Assembly: GCA_016288205.1 (NCBI GenBank)
Contig: JAEEYO010000034.1
Coordinates: forward strand, 16,556 to 80,555
Source of the DNA: Treponema sp.
GTDB lineage: Bacteria; Spirochaetota; Spirochaetia; Treponematales; Treponemataceae
Reading direction: 5' to 3'
Length of the DNA: 64,000 bases
Below, in pieces: positions 44,172 to 53,528 of the stretch. Made by a program: the position numbers and the translations under genes. Under the pieces are notes generated by a model, which saw nothing but the letters and a program-made list of their open reading frames with translations, made no database searches and was not told the DNA's origin. Within the stretch, counting starts at the first letter, position 1. Every line of letters begins with the position of its first letter.

Positions 44172-44462
44172 ATGAATAAATCAGTATCAGCACAGGGATT
44201 TACGCTTGACAAGGACCAGAACGAGCTTATCGAGCAGAAACTTAAGCGCATTGCGTATGCGGATGAGTTGATTATTGACCTGGCACTTCGCGTGAAAGAG
44301 GACAAAAAGTTCTATTTTGATGCGACCGTCAATTTCCGCTGGGGAGCTTCATCCCACGTGGCAGCCGATGACTACGACTTTGCCGCCGGACTCAACAAGC
44401 TCATGGATGTTCTTGACGTGAAAGTTAAGAAGGAAAAGGACAAGATTCAGGAAAAGAAATAA
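44172..44462 (+). CDS. hpf: Ribosome hibernation-promoting factor, short form
   Basis: A 96-residue protein of the S30AE/RaiA-HPF fold, with an alternating strand-helix pattern and the usual charged C-terminal helix (VKVKKEKDKIQEKK). Key features are GFTLDKDQNELIEQKLKRI, FYFDATVNFRWGASSHVAA and AGLNKLMDVLDVKVKKEK. Such proteins bind the 30S decoding centre and shut ribosomes down in starvation. It lacks the long-form dimerising tail. AAGGAG lies before ATG 44172. Sequence is divergent, so identity is likely rather than certain. Confidence 0.75.
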   Translation: MNKSVSAQGFTLDKDQNELIEQKLKRIAYADELIIDLALRVKEDKKFYFDATVNFRWGASSHVAADDYDFAAGLNKLMDVLDVKVKKEKDKIQEKK

Positions 44463-44498
44463 TTCTCTGACAACATCTTAATGTGACCTGTTTAGTTT

Positions 44499-44538
44499 TC
44501 CCCTCTTGAGGCTTCGGTTTCGGGAGGGGGATTTTTTT
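44499..44538 (+). terminator. hpf terminator
   Basis: CCCCTC (44500-44505) pairs with GAGGGG (44524-44529) around a loop with CTTCGG, followed by GA and seven T. Confidence 0.85.
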
Positions 44539-44541
44539 GCC

Positions 44542-44570
44542 TTTACTTTTTGTCATAAAAGTGCTATAAT
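44542..44570 (+). promoter_or_regulatory. Promoter giving a leaderless start at 44577
   Basis: TTTACT at 44542-44547, 17-bp spacer, TATAAT at 44565-44570, then six bases (TAGCGT) to the ATG. Confidence 0.75.
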
Positions 44571-44576
44571 TAGCGT

Positions 44577-45425
44577 ATGCTAAAAAAGATTGTGGTGATA
44601 GCAGTTTTATTATTCACTCCCTTTTATCTCTCGTCGCAGACCCTGGGTGGCGATGTAAAATCCTCGCGGGAAAGTGCCTTTGACTCTGACTTTACGCCCG
44701 CAGCATCTCCCGTGAATGACAGTGTGATTGAATCTGCGCCGGATGAAAAAATCAGTGGGGAAACTTCGGACAAAAAAAGTCTCTTCCCCGAGTTCAGGGC
44801 AATGGAGTTCTGCGCGGGATACAACACAGGGGCGGCATTTGAGACGTATAGATTTTTTGGAAGCCTGCACTTTCTTTTGGACAATGAGAAAATCCGCTTT
44901 TGGACAGGTCTGCAATATGGTCCCGGAAACGTGGATTTTACGAATACCATAGTATACTGGCCGCTCCGCTTTACCCACGTGAAGGTAGGAATCGGACTGG
45001 TTTACAACCTTGAGTTTTTCAGTGACATCAGCATGACGAACAATCTGCTCCCGGGAATCTACGTTGATTACAGGCCCTGCTCGTGGTTCAGTTTTGACGC
45101 GTCGACATCCTTTTTCATAAAGGCACGCACCATTTACGTCATTGCAGACACCGTGCCCCTGCTGATGAATTATTCCGCTGCCCTGGGACTCAATTTTAAT
45201 TTTTATCTTCCATATAATTTCGGTTTGTCCATCGGCTTAAATTCCTCAGAGGATTTCCGCTACTATGTTTTGGGAGCCTCAAGTTTTTCCGCGACCATTT
45301 CGTATACGCTTAACCAGGCGTGGAGCTTCTATTTTACGGGAACCGCAAGATACGTCGATTTCTTTACCCTCTCTTCCGCGTATGAGGATGCAGAGTTCAA
45401 GCTGAGTGTGAGGTTTGCATTTTGA
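44577..45425 (+). CDS. Predicted outer-membrane beta-barrel protein
   Basis: A 282-residue exported protein with signal peptide IVVIAVLLFTPFYLSSQ. From about residue 75 it shows alternating aromatic/polar strands (YRFFGSLHFLL, IRFWTGLQYGP, AWSFYFTGTARYVDFF) and ends in ...KLSVRFAF, with the terminal phenylalanine typical of outer-membrane barrels. The barrel assignment is inferred from these patterns. The next gene overlaps by four bases. Promoter position indicates a leaderless message. Confidence 0.65.
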   Translation: MLKKIVVIAVLLFTPFYLSSQTLGGDVKSSRESAFDSDFTPAASPVNDSVIESAPDEKISGETSDKKSLFPEFRAMEFCAGYNTGAAFETYRFFGSLHFLLDNEKIRFWTGLQYGPGNVDFTNTIVYWPLRFTHVKVGIGLVYNLEFFSDISMTNNLLPGIYVDYRPCSWFSFDASTSFFIKARTIYVIADTVPLLMNYSAALGLNFNFYLPYNFGLSIGLNSSEDFRYYVLGASSFSATISYTLNQAWSFYFTGTARYVDFFTLSSAYEDAEFKLSVRFAF

Positions 45426-46300
45426 GAAGATCCGCTAATTTTTTCACCGCCATATTGATTTTTTCACTTTCGCTGATTTCCATGACCTGCAAATATGGTT
45501 GGGAGCAGGCTATTTATCGCCCGGATTCATTCAGACGTCGTGCTGACTCGATAACGGAGCTCACCGGTGACAGCACTACCCAGGGAATGTTGAGCGCGCT
45601 GGGAGGCAACACGACCTACGATGTCCTTCTGATTGCAGACCTGCATTATGGTAAGAAGAATGTGGACCGACGCGAGGACGATCTTCTTGCATGGATTGAT
45701 TCTCTTCCCGCGAGCAAAAAGCCGGCTTTCTGCATCAATCTCGGTGATTCCGCTGACCACGGAAAAAGCGATGAGTATGATGACTATCTTTCTTTTGAGT
45801 CAAGGCTTAAGACCAGGGTTCATGCCGTGTACAATGTTGTGGGAAACCATGATCTTTATAATTCCGGCTGGGATGAGTGGAAGGACAAAATGTATCCGCA
45901 CACGTCATTCTATCGCTTCGAGACTGCTGGACTTAGCTGGTATTTCCTTGACTCCGGCAGCGGCACTTTGGGCAGGCCTCAGATTGAGAATCTGAAGGAT
46001 GTGATGGAAGATGACCCTAAGCCGAAAATTGTCTCAATGCATTATCCTATCTATTCGGATGACATCAATATGCTGTCCTATTTTACTTTGCAGGACGAGC
46101 ATGAGGTGGCCCTGCTGTTTAAGATTTTCAAAGAGAACAAAGTGAAGCTGGTTCTCGACGGACACACCCACAAATATTTTAAGAACGATTTCGGTTCCTT
46201 CACCGAATTCAATGTCTCTACTCTGACAAGGGACGGAGAGTGCGCCTTGCTTTCCGTGAACGAGTCCACCATGGAGCTCAAGACCACTGAACTGCCATAA
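45422..46300 (+). CDS. Metallophosphoesterase lipoprotein
   Basis: A 292-residue calcineurin-like phosphoesterase anchored as a lipoprotein (lipobox ISMTC, Cys23). Metal motifs in order are DLHYGKKN (D-x-H), CINLGDSADHG (G-D), VVGNHDLY (GNHD), SMHYPIYSD (H) and DGHTHKYF (GHxH). It would hydrolyse phosphate esters outside the inner membrane; substrate unknown. The start is TTG at 45422, overlapping the preceding stop (TTGA), so the two are translationally coupled; no ATG fits. Confidence 0.85.
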   Translation: MRRSANFFTAILIFSLSLISMTCKYGWEQAIYRPDSFRRRADSITELTGDSTTQGMLSALGGNTTYDVLLIADLHYGKKNVDRREDDLLAWIDSLPASKKPAFCINLGDSADHGKSDEYDDYLSFESRLKTRVHAVYNVVGNHDLYNSGWDEWKDKMYPHTSFYRFETAGLSWYFLDSGSGTLGRPQIENLKDVMEDDPKPKIVSMHYPIYSDDINMLSYFTLQDEHEVALLFKIFKENKVKLVLDGHTHKYFKNDFGSFTEFNVSTLTRDGECALLSVNESTMELKTTELP

Positions 46301-46355
46301 AGCATAAAAATCCCAGTTTCCTGACCCTCACTCCCTTAAAATTTGAAAAGGGTAC

Positions 46356-46384
46356 TTGAATTATATTTCAAATAATGTTATTCT
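46356..46384 (+). promoter_or_regulatory. yajC-secD-secF promoter
   Basis: TTGAAT at 46356-46361, 17-bp spacer, TATTCT at 46379-46384, about 30 bases before GGAAGG and the yajC ATG. Confidence 0.55.
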
Positions 46385-46419
46385 ATGGCACTACCATTTT
46401 AAAATGAAGGAAGGAAATT

Positions 46420-46881
46420 ATGCATATTATTCCCATGTTTCTTCAGGATGCTGCTTCTGTCCCGATGGGGGGGATGGGTGGCTCCGGTTTGATTACATTT
46501 GTCCCCTTGCTTCTTCTTCTGGTGATCATGTACTTTTTCATGATTCGCCCGCAGAATAAAAAGCAGAAGGAAACCGAGAAGATGATTGCCGCGCTGAAAA
46601 AAGGCGACAAAGTTATTACCGTCGGTGGAATACACGGAACAATCGCTTCAACAAAGGAAAAGACGGTTATCGTGAAGGTCGAGGACGGTTCCAGAATTGA
46701 GTTCAACCGCACCGCGATTGCCACTGTGGTTGTTGAAAAGTCCTCTGAGTCAGAAAAGATTGAGGAAAAGAAGGGACTGTTCGGCAAAAAGACAGATAAA
46801 ATCGTTGCGGAAATAAAGGATAAGGATGCTGAGCCTGCTGAAAATGCTGAGTCAGAATCCGGGACAACAAAAGATGAATAA
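46420..46881 (+). CDS. yajC: Sec translocase accessory protein YajC
   Basis: A 153-residue single-helix membrane protein (LITFVPLLLLLVIMYFFMI) followed by the YajC core: RPQNKKQKETEKMIAALKKGDKV and TVGGIHGTI. It joins SecDF at the protein export channel. The C-terminal acidic tail is longer than usual. The secD start lies within its last codons (8-base overlap), giving the standard yajC-secD-secF order. Confidence 0.95.
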   Translation: MHIIPMFLQDAASVPMGGMGGSGLITFVPLLLLLVIMYFFMIRPQNKKQKETEKMIAALKKGDKVITVGGIHGTIASTKEKTVIVKVEDGSRIEFNRTAIATVVVEKSSESEKIEEKKGLFGKKTDKIVAEIKDKDAEPAENAESESGTTKDE

Positions 46882-48613
46882 GAGAAGTCGTTTTATTTTG
46901 ATTCTCGTGGTTCTTGCTGTCTGCTTCGGCTTTCTCTGGCCGTCACTCAAGTGGTATGCATTGACCCCGAAAGAAGACAAGGCGCTCGCTTTGAGTTCCC
47001 TTGAAAACATCAAGGATTATTCCAGCGTAAAGGCTGCCGATGATGTGGCCGCTCTGAAAGCTGCCGTTAAGGCGAATCCGGATGCGGAGCTTACCGCGGA
47101 TCAGGATTGGTTGCTCAAGGCCGCCAAGAAGAATTACAAGGACATGGAAAAGCCTGTTCCTTCTCCATTGACCCTCCGTGACGCTCTGGTCTCTTTTTCC
47201 AATGAAAGGGAAATCTCCGAGCTGATTGAGGGACGCTACAGGAACAAAATCCTTGCCGACAAAAAGAATTACAAGAACTCCGTGAAGCTTGGTCTTGACC
47301 TCAGCGGTGGTATGAACGTAATCGTAAAGGCGGATTTGGACGCTGTTGTAAACGCACAGGATGCGACGAATTCCGTTGACCCTGAGACTCTCCGTACTAC
47401 GGCGATGAATCAGGCCATTGAGACTTTGACAAGCCGCATTGACCGTTTCGGACTCAGCTCTCCTACAATCAGGCAGCAGGGCGAGGACAGAATCTACATT
47501 GAAATTCCTGGAAGCGCAGAGGCCGATCAGATCAACTCAATCATCCGTGGACGCGGAATCTTGAATTTCCGTCTTGTGGATACCGAGGCAACAGGTTCAT
47601 TTGAAACATATTATCAGGCGAACCGCACGAACACTTTCGACAGCCAGGGACATTTGATAGATCCTTCTATTATACCTGAGGACTGTGAGGTTCTCGGATA
47701 CTACACAACCGATGACTACGGTCTTGACCAGAGGGAAGGATATCTCGTCGTAAAGAAGGAAGCCATCCTTGACGGAAAGCACATCCGCTCGGCTCAGGTC
47801 GGAACTGAGGACATTACCGGAAAACCACAGGTAAGCTTCACTTTGGACAGCGATGGTGCTCAGATTTTCGCTGAGTTCACCAGCAACAACGTGGGAAAGA
47901 ACCTTGCCATCGTAAGCGACGACAGGGTTAAGTCCAACGCAACAATCCGCACGGCAATTACAGGCGGACAGGTCGCAATCACAGGATTCGGACAGCAGGA
48001 AGCTCAGAACCTCCAGAAGGTTCTCCAGACAGCTTGGCTCGACGTTCCTCTTGATGTGGAAAGCCAGCAGGTTATCGGTGCTTCTTTGGGAGACCAGGCA
48101 ATCAAGCAGGGTATTTTCGCCATCGCGATCGGTCTTGCGGCAATCATGCTCTTCATGCTGCTGTGGTATCACGGTGCAGGATTCAACGCTTGTGTCGCAC
48201 AGGTTCTGAACCTTTACATCATGTTCAGCATCCTCAGCGCATTGAACCTTACAATCACGCTTCCTTCCATTGCCGGTATGATTTTGACGATCGGTATGGC
48301 CGTGGACGCTAACGTAATCATCTTTGAGCGAATCAAGGAAGAGATAAAGCTCGGAAAGGACCGTGCATCAGCTGTTTCGGCTGGATTCGGCAACGCTCTC
48401 TGGGCAATTCTGGACTCCAACATCACAACCTTCATCGCAGCCGCTTTCATGTCTCAGCTTGGATCCGGAGCAATTCAGGGATTCGCATACAGCCTGGCAA
48501 TCGGTGTCGTCTCAACTGTGTTTACGGCATTGGTTGTTTCACGCCTGATGTTCGACGTGGGAACTGAGGCTTTCCATAAGAAGAATGTCAGCATTGGCTG
48601 GGGGGTAAAATAA
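46874..48613 (+). CDS. secD: Protein translocase subunit SecD
   Basis: A 579-residue inner-membrane protein. TM1 is at residues 6-25. The large outer P1 domain contains VKLGLDLSGGMNVIV and the FRLVDTEA and VSFTLDSDGAQIF strands. Five C-terminal helices follow with AIGLAAIMLFMLLWYHGAG, TLPSIAGMILTIGMAVDANVIIFERIKEE and the DSNITTF proton-relay motif. It uses the proton gradient to pull proteins out of the SecY channel. The ATG at 46874 overlaps yajC; secF starts directly after the stop. Confidence 0.96.
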   Translation: MNKRSRFILILVVLAVCFGFLWPSLKWYALTPKEDKALALSSLENIKDYSSVKAADDVAALKAAVKANPDAELTADQDWLLKAAKKNYKDMEKPVPSPLTLRDALVSFSNEREISELIEGRYRNKILADKKNYKNSVKLGLDLSGGMNVIVKADLDAVVNAQDATNSVDPETLRTTAMNQAIETLTSRIDRFGLSSPTIRQQGEDRIYIEIPGSAEADQINSIIRGRGILNFRLVDTEATGSFETYYQANRTNTFDSQGHLIDPSIIPEDCEVLGYYTTDDYGLDQREGYLVVKKEAILDGKHIRSAQVGTEDITGKPQVSFTLDSDGAQIFAEFTSNNVGKNLAIVSDDRVKSNATIRTAITGGQVAITGFGQQEAQNLQKVLQTAWLDVPLDVESQQVIGASLGDQAIKQGIFAIAIGLAAIMLFMLLWYHGAGFNACVAQVLNLYIMFSILSALNLTITLPSIAGMILTIGMAVDANVIIFERIKEEIKLGKDRASAVSAGFGNALWAILDSNITTFIAAAFMSQLGSGAIQGFAYSLAIGVVSTVFTALVVSRLMFDVGTEAFHKKNVSIGWGVK

Positions 48614-49867
48614 ATGAAAAGCAATTTTAAGTTCAATAAGGCATTCCTCCCGTGTGCCATTCTTTCACTTATCATAATTATCACAGGTGTTGTCGGAATC
48701 TTCGTGCGCGGAATCAATTTCAGCATTGACTTTGTTCCGGGTCTCGTGGAGGAAGTTCGCATCGCTCCTGCGGCAGTTGAGCTGACATATTCCGGATCTG
48801 CTTCCGTGAACGTGGAGCTGGACAGCACAAGCATCAGTCTTGTTATAAGCGGTGCGGGTGCGGACAATGAGACTAAGACCTTTACTTTCGGACAGAACCC
48901 GACGGTTGCCCTCATGGCCTCCGCTTTGGCATCTGTTCCCGGTGTTGACGCGAAGATTTTGAATTCCGCTGATGTGGATTCTTACGGGCTTTTCGCAAAC
49001 AGCATGGTAACGGCCCGTCTTTCATCAACTCCGTACAAGCTCTATGTTGCTTCCGCTGATTCCGCATCCATTGATGATGTGAGAAGCACGGTTGAGAGCC
49101 TTGGTGTTTCAGTAAAGGAGCTCGGTACTGCAGAGAACCGCAGTTTCCAGATTCGCTCTAAGCTTGACAAGAACTCCGAGGAGGATTCTCAGGCTCTGCA
49201 GGAAAAAATCCTCAGTGCATTGCAGGCTAAGTTCGGCGCGGACAATGTTCCTGTAATCAGGCAGGATTTCGTTGGTGCAAACTGGTCTTCATCTTTGCTC
49301 TGGCGCTCAATCATTCTTTCAGTGCTCACAATCTTCCTGATTTGGCTCTATGCGACAATCCGCTTCCACTGGGACTTCGCTCTCGGTGCGGTTATCGCCT
49401 TGCTCCATGACTGTCTGATTATGTTCACGTTCATCTCATGGTTCCAGATTGAGTTCTCCACGACGACTCTTGCGGCTGTCCTTACCATCTTCGGTTACTC
49501 AATCAACGCGACCGTTGTTATTTTGGACCGTATGCGCGAGAACATCAAGCTCATGCAGGCAAAGAATTTCACGGAGATTGTGAACAAGTCCCTGAACGAC
49601 ACATTGACACGTTCAATCATCACAACGGTGACGACAATGTTCGCTTCAATCTCTTTGTGGGTCTTTACAAGCGGCGCAATCGAGACATTCGCAATCGTTC
49701 TTACGATCGGTTTGGTTTCGGGATGTTACTCATCAATCTTCATCAGCACCGGATTCATCAACCGCATGAGACGGAACTGGCAGAGCGGAGAGTGGGCGAA
49801 CCACGTCAGACCGCATACTGAGAAGAAAGAGAAGGCTGAGGCGAAAATCAGCGACAAAAAAGACTGA
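48614..49867 (+). CDS. secF: Protein translocase subunit SecF
   Basis: A 417-residue partner of SecD with six helices. GINFSIDFVPGLVEEV near the N-terminus, VGANWSSSLLWRSII before TM2, LAAVLTIFGYSINATVVILDRMREN and LNDTLTRSIITTVTT are SecF marks. The outer domain is about 100 residues longer than in short SecF forms. The ATG follows the secD TAA without a gap. A terminator lies at 49906. Confidence 0.95.
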   Translation: MKSNFKFNKAFLPCAILSLIIIITGVVGIFVRGINFSIDFVPGLVEEVRIAPAAVELTYSGSASVNVELDSTSISLVISGAGADNETKTFTFGQNPTVALMASALASVPGVDAKILNSADVDSYGLFANSMVTARLSSTPYKLYVASADSASIDDVRSTVESLGVSVKELGTAENRSFQIRSKLDKNSEEDSQALQEKILSALQAKFGADNVPVIRQDFVGANWSSSLLWRSIILSVLTIFLIWLYATIRFHWDFALGAVIALLHDCLIMFTFISWFQIEFSTTTLAAVLTIFGYSINATVVILDRMRENIKLMQAKNFTEIVNKSLNDTLTRSIITTVTTMFASISLWVFTSGAIETFAIVLTIGLVSGCYSSIFISTGFINRMRRNWQSGEWANHVRPHTEKKEKAEAKISDKKD

Positions 49868-49905
49868 TTTTTCAATTCCAGCACATCAATAAGAATTTGA
49901 AACTA

Positions 49906-49950
49906 AAACGTTGGCCGATGGTTTTATTATCAGGAGCCAGCGTTTTTTTT
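49906..49950 (+). terminator. Terminator of the yajC-secDF operon
   Basis: AAACGTTGGC (49906-49915) pairs with GCCAGCGTTT (49936-49945, one G-T) around a 20-base loop and runs into a T tract. Confidence 0.85.
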
Positions 49951-49972
49951 ATTCATTTTTGCTTCAAATTAC

Positions 49973-50001
49973 TTGAAATCGCTTGCGTTCTGCATTAAAA
50001 T
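49973..50001 (+). promoter_or_regulatory. Promoter of the SHOCT protein gene
   Basis: TTGAAA at 49973-49978, 17-bp spacer, TAAAAT at 49996-50001. A leader of about 40 bases ends in GAGGAGGG before the ATG at 50051. Confidence 0.6.
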
Positions 50002-50050
50002 ATTATTGACAGTTTTTCAATATGAGTTTCGTCTGAACCGAGGAGGGTTT

Positions 50051-51346
50051 ATGAAGAAGTTTGTTTTGGTTCTCTTATCCTGTGTTTTGACATCCACGCT
50101 GCTTTTTGCAAAATCCAAGGAAAATATTCCTGCTTTTGACGGCGGTACGGTAATTGATCTGAGCGAGTTGAAGGGGACTTTCAAAGACAATATCCTTTTG
50201 ACAAACTATAGTTCTGCTGAAAGGGCGAAATTTGAATTCTATTTCTACAGTAATGACAAGGATTCCTGGAAAAAGGCGGGCGAGGGTGATTTGCCTGCAT
50301 TCGCCTCTGAGGCAAAAGCATACAAAAAGCCGGGACAGAAAAGACCCAAGTATGTCGCTTACAAAACGAATCTTTCCGATGACTTTAGGATTGTGCCGTT
50401 CATTGAAAACCACGATCTGAAACTGCACGTTTTTGATTCCTGCGCGAGCTTTGCGGGTACGAAGACACCGTTTGATGACATCGCGGACTCACAGGAGCAG
50501 GGAATAATCAAAGTGGGAACTGCCTCCCTTCGTGCGAATTATGAGGACAATCTCCGTGTCGTGGACGCTCCCAACTGCCTGATTTATTATACTAACGTTT
50601 CAACTGGAAAATGGGATGTGTTCGGTGCCGTAAGGGGCGGAAGACTCTGGACGAACTTTCACGATGACATTGACGAGATTGAGCCGTACTGGATTGTGCA
50701 GATTGTCGCTCCCAAAAAGGATTATTCCATAGAGACTTACGCGCGCTTTGATGATTTGTATTTGAAATTCGTTAAGGCGGACTCAATGCTTGCGGTGAAG
50801 CGCCCGGTACCGATAATGTCCCACGATGAGACTGCTTCTGACGGGTCCGAGACACTTTTGGCCGATGCTGCGGTAAAGAACGAGGATCCTTCGGAGAATG
50901 AAAGCATTTCAGCCGAGGGAATCTATGAGACGCCAATTTACTCTTCGTCAGCTCCAAGCGAGTCCCTTTCCATTGAGGATGATGAGACTGAGGATCGCGA
51001 TGCTGAATCTGATGAGGATGAAGACACCGATGACGAGGATGAAAGTGTCGGCGAAAATGTCAGCGGGGAAACTGCATCAGATAGCGACAGTGTGGTTGAG
51101 GAATCTGTAGAGCCTAAGAAGCCAGAGTCTGAACTTGAGTCTGAACTTGAGTCTGCGCCTGTAATTCCAGCAGCCGAGGAGCCCGAGAAAGTGAAGAGAC
51201 CTTCGCTTAGAACAGGTGCGTCAGAATATCACTTCGGTGACGGAGATTTGGCTGAGGACCTTTTGAAACTCAAGGAATTCTATGATGCCGGTCTTATTGA
51301 CGAGGATGAATATAAACTTAAAAAAGCACAGCTTCTGGGACTTTAA
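50051..51346 (+). CDS. Exported protein with acidic linker and SHOCT motif
   Basis: A 431-residue protein with signal peptide FVLVLLSCVLTSTLLFA. Residues 25-250 form an unassigned beta-rich domain. About 150 residues rich in Glu, Asp and Ser follow, including ESELESELESAP. The end is a SHOCT-like helical hairpin (EDLLKLKEFYDAGLIDEDEY), a short oligomerisation motif. GAGGAGGG precedes ATG 50051. It is followed after 8 bp by ispH, so the two probably share a message. Function unknown. Confidence 0.7.
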   Translation: MKKFVLVLLSCVLTSTLLFAKSKENIPAFDGGTVIDLSELKGTFKDNILLTNYSSAERAKFEFYFYSNDKDSWKKAGEGDLPAFASEAKAYKKPGQKRPKYVAYKTNLSDDFRIVPFIENHDLKLHVFDSCASFAGTKTPFDDIADSQEQGIIKVGTASLRANYEDNLRVVDAPNCLIYYTNVSTGKWDVFGAVRGGRLWTNFHDDIDEIEPYWIVQIVAPKKDYSIETYARFDDLYLKFVKADSMLAVKRPVPIMSHDETASDGSETLLADAAVKNEDPSENESISAEGIYETPIYSSSAPSESLSIEDDETEDRDAESDEDEDTDDEDESVGENVSGETASDSDSVVEESVEPKKPESELESELESAPVIPAAEEPEKVKRPSLRTGASEYHFGDGDLAEDLLKLKEFYDAGLIDEDEYKLKKAQLLGL

Positions 51347-51354
51347 GTAAAAAG

Positions 51355-52209
51355 ATGAAAGTTATCCGAGCGGAAGTCCTGGGATTCTGCATGGGGGTGA
51401 GACGCGCTGTGGATGCCGCTGAAAAAGCCTTGTCCGAAAGCGACGGCTCGCCCTGTTTTACTCTGGGACCTCTGATTCACAATCCCTCGGTGATGGCCTC
51501 TTTTGCCGAACGTGGGATGGGCATTTTGGACTCATCCCCCGAAAGCGACTTTCCTGATGGTGCGAGGGTCGTTATCAGGGCACATGGCACAACACCGGAT
51601 GTTTTAAGAAATCTTCAAGAGAAAAATGCCTCAGTAATTGACGCGACTTGTCCCAAGGTGCATTTAAGCCAGAGACGTGTCCGGGAGTGGAGCGAAAAGG
51701 GATATTCCGTAATAATCGCCGGGGACAGAAATCATGGCGAGGTGACAAGCATCTCATCTTACTGCGCGCCGGGAACAAATGTGACTGTGGTTCAGAACAG
51801 CGACGAGGCTTCGGGACTTGAGCTTGACGGAAAATCGGTGCTGATTGCCCAGACCACGTTCAGCCCCACCGAATATGAGCGGATTATTGATATTGTGGCG
51901 GAAAAATGCCCGGAAGCTGAGGTTTTCCATTCAATCTGCTCGGCCACTATGAAACGGCAGGAGGCTCTTCTTGCTCTTGAGGGAAAGGTTGACGGAATCC
52001 TTGTGATCGGGGGGAAAAATTCTGCGAACACGAGGCGGCTTTATGAGAGCGCGGTCAAAATCTCCGGGAAAGCTGCCCTGATTGAGGACGAGAGCGAGAT
52101 TCCCGATGAATTTTACGGACTTTCCTGCGTGGGATTGTCTGCCGGCGCGAGTACTCCGGATTCCGTGATTGATGCGGTGGAGAGTCGCCTGATGAAGGGT
52201 CGGAATTAG
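51355..52209 (+). CDS. ispH: 4-hydroxy-3-methylbut-2-enyl diphosphate reductase
   Basis: A 284-residue iron-sulfur enzyme of the MEP isoprenoid pathway that makes IPP and DMAPP from HMBPP. The three cluster cysteines are in LGFCMGVRRAV (Cys12), DATCPKVHLSQ and FHSICSATMKRQ. Substrate histidines are in GPLIHNP and RAHGT, and the ending VGLSAGASTPDSVI is typical. Length fits the family. The gene ends in TAG. Confidence 0.95.
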   Translation: MKVIRAEVLGFCMGVRRAVDAAEKALSESDGSPCFTLGPLIHNPSVMASFAERGMGILDSSPESDFPDGARVVIRAHGTTPDVLRNLQEKNASVIDATCPKVHLSQRRVREWSEKGYSVIIAGDRNHGEVTSISSYCAPGTNVTVVQNSDEASGLELDGKSVLIAQTTFSPTEYERIIDIVAEKCPEAEVFHSICSATMKRQEALLALEGKVDGILVIGGKNSANTRRLYESAVKISGKAALIEDESEIPDEFYGLSCVGLSAGASTPDSVIDAVESRLMKGRN

Positions 52210-52231
52210 GAGAGAAATTTGGAGACGGATT

Positions 52232-52897
52232 ATGGAAAAGACAGTCAAAAATGACGGTGTGATTTTGGACATTGACGGAACCATCTGGAACACGACGGGT
52301 GTTGTGGCCGTGGCTTGGAACCGTGCGATTGACATAAGCGGATTTCAGAAGGAGTTCGACGTCCGGAAAGTGAACGCCCAGATGCTGCAGGGTGAGTTCG
52401 GCAAGACTATGGACCGGATCGCGCAGGATTTGTGGCCTGATCTTCCCAAGGAAAAAGCCGACGTGCTTCTTTCGCATTGTTGCAGCGAGGAGCATCTTGC
52501 GGTAAAGGAAACATCGCTGGATTTGACTTACCCCGGGGTGATCGAGACAATCCGGGAGCTTTCATCGAGCACGAATTTCTTTATCGTGAGCAACTGTCAG
52601 GACGGATACATCGAGCTGACCATGGAAAAATGCGGCATCTCGGATTATATCAAGGACTATGAGAGCTTCGGACGGACGGGCAAGGGCAAGGCGGAGAACC
52701 TCCAGATGATTGTCCAGCGAAACCAGATTTCATCCCCGATTTATGTGGGCGACACACAGGGAGATGCGGACGCTTGTGCTCAGGCGGGAATTCCTTTTGT
52801 GTGGGCATCCTACGGTTTCGGTAAGGCAAATGAGGATTCTTATATTGCAAAATTAAAACGTTTTTCAGATTTGCACGAAATTGTTTTTATTCCCTGA
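52232..52897 (+). CDS. HAD hydrolase, phosphoglycolate phosphatase-like
   Basis: A 221-residue HAD phosphatase. Motif I is VILDIDGTIWN (D-x-D-G-T), motif II is in FFIVSNCQDGY, the lysine motif in GRTGKGKAENL, and motif IV is YVGDTQGDADAC. The cap helices between motifs I and II are of the small alpha type. It follows ispH by 22 bp and is the first of three HAD genes in a row. The phosphorylated substrate is not known. Confidence 0.85.
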   Translation: MEKTVKNDGVILDIDGTIWNTTGVVAVAWNRAIDISGFQKEFDVRKVNAQMLQGEFGKTMDRIAQDLWPDLPKEKADVLLSHCCSEEHLAVKETSLDLTYPGVIETIRELSSSTNFFIVSNCQDGYIELTMEKCGISDYIKDYESFGRTGKGKAENLQMIVQRNQISSPIYVGDTQGDADACAQAGIPFVWASYGFGKANEDSYIAKLKRFSDLHEIVFIP

Positions 52898-52931
52898 TTT
52901 TACGGCGGGTTTGCCGGTTCGGAGACATTAA

Positions 52932-53528
52932 ATGCTTTATATTTTTGACATGGGCGGAGTTGTCACCACGACTTGCGCCATAGTCCCGCGTCTTGAGAAG
53001 ATTCTGGGGCTGAAAGAAGGTGAGTTCCTTAAAATCTGCGGGCCTGAGGGGCATCCGGGTGGCGTGGACCTGCTTTCCATGTGCTCGGACGGACTGATCG
53101 GCGCGAAGGATTTCTGGAGACTTTTCGGAGAGCGTTCGGGAATTGCCGTCAAAACAGACTGGTGGCACTATCTTTTCCATCCCATTTTGAACGAGGGAAC
53201 CGTTTCCATTGTACGCCAGCTTAAAAAATCGGGGCACCGTGTGGTCTGCGGGACAAATACCATGGAAAGCCATTATCTGAATCACCTTGAGCGCGGGGAC
53301 TACGGATTTTTTGACCAGACCTATGCGTCCTGCCTGATGGGTATTTCCAAACCATCGCCTGAGTTTTGGAGACTGATTCTTTTTGCCGAGGAAGAGAAGC
53401 CGGAGAATGCTGTTTTCATTGACGACCGTGAGGACAACTGCCGTGGAGCCGCAAGTCTTGGAATCCGTGCCATTCATTTTGAGGGTGCAGAAAAACTCGC
53501 GCTTGATTTGGGAGTGAGCCTGGGATGA
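52932..53528 (+). CDS. HAD-like protein lacking the second catalytic aspartate
   Basis: A 198-residue HAD fold. Motif I reads MLYIFDMGGVVTT: the nucleophile Asp is present but the usual second Asp (acid/base) is Gly, as in YihX-like members that vary here. VVCGTNTMESHYLN is motif II, SKPSPEFWRLIL contains the lysine, and AVFIDDREDNCRGAASLGIRAI is motif IV. It may be a weak phosphatase or a binding protein. It overlaps the next HAD gene by four bases (ATGA). Confidence 0.78.
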   Translation: MLYIFDMGGVVTTTCAIVPRLEKILGLKEGEFLKICGPEGHPGGVDLLSMCSDGLIGAKDFWRLFGERSGIAVKTDWWHYLFHPILNEGTVSIVRQLKKSGHRVVCGTNTMESHYLNHLERGDYGFFDQTYASCLMGISKPSPEFWRLILFAEEEKPENAVFIDDREDNCRGAASLGIRAIHFEGAEKLALDLGVSLG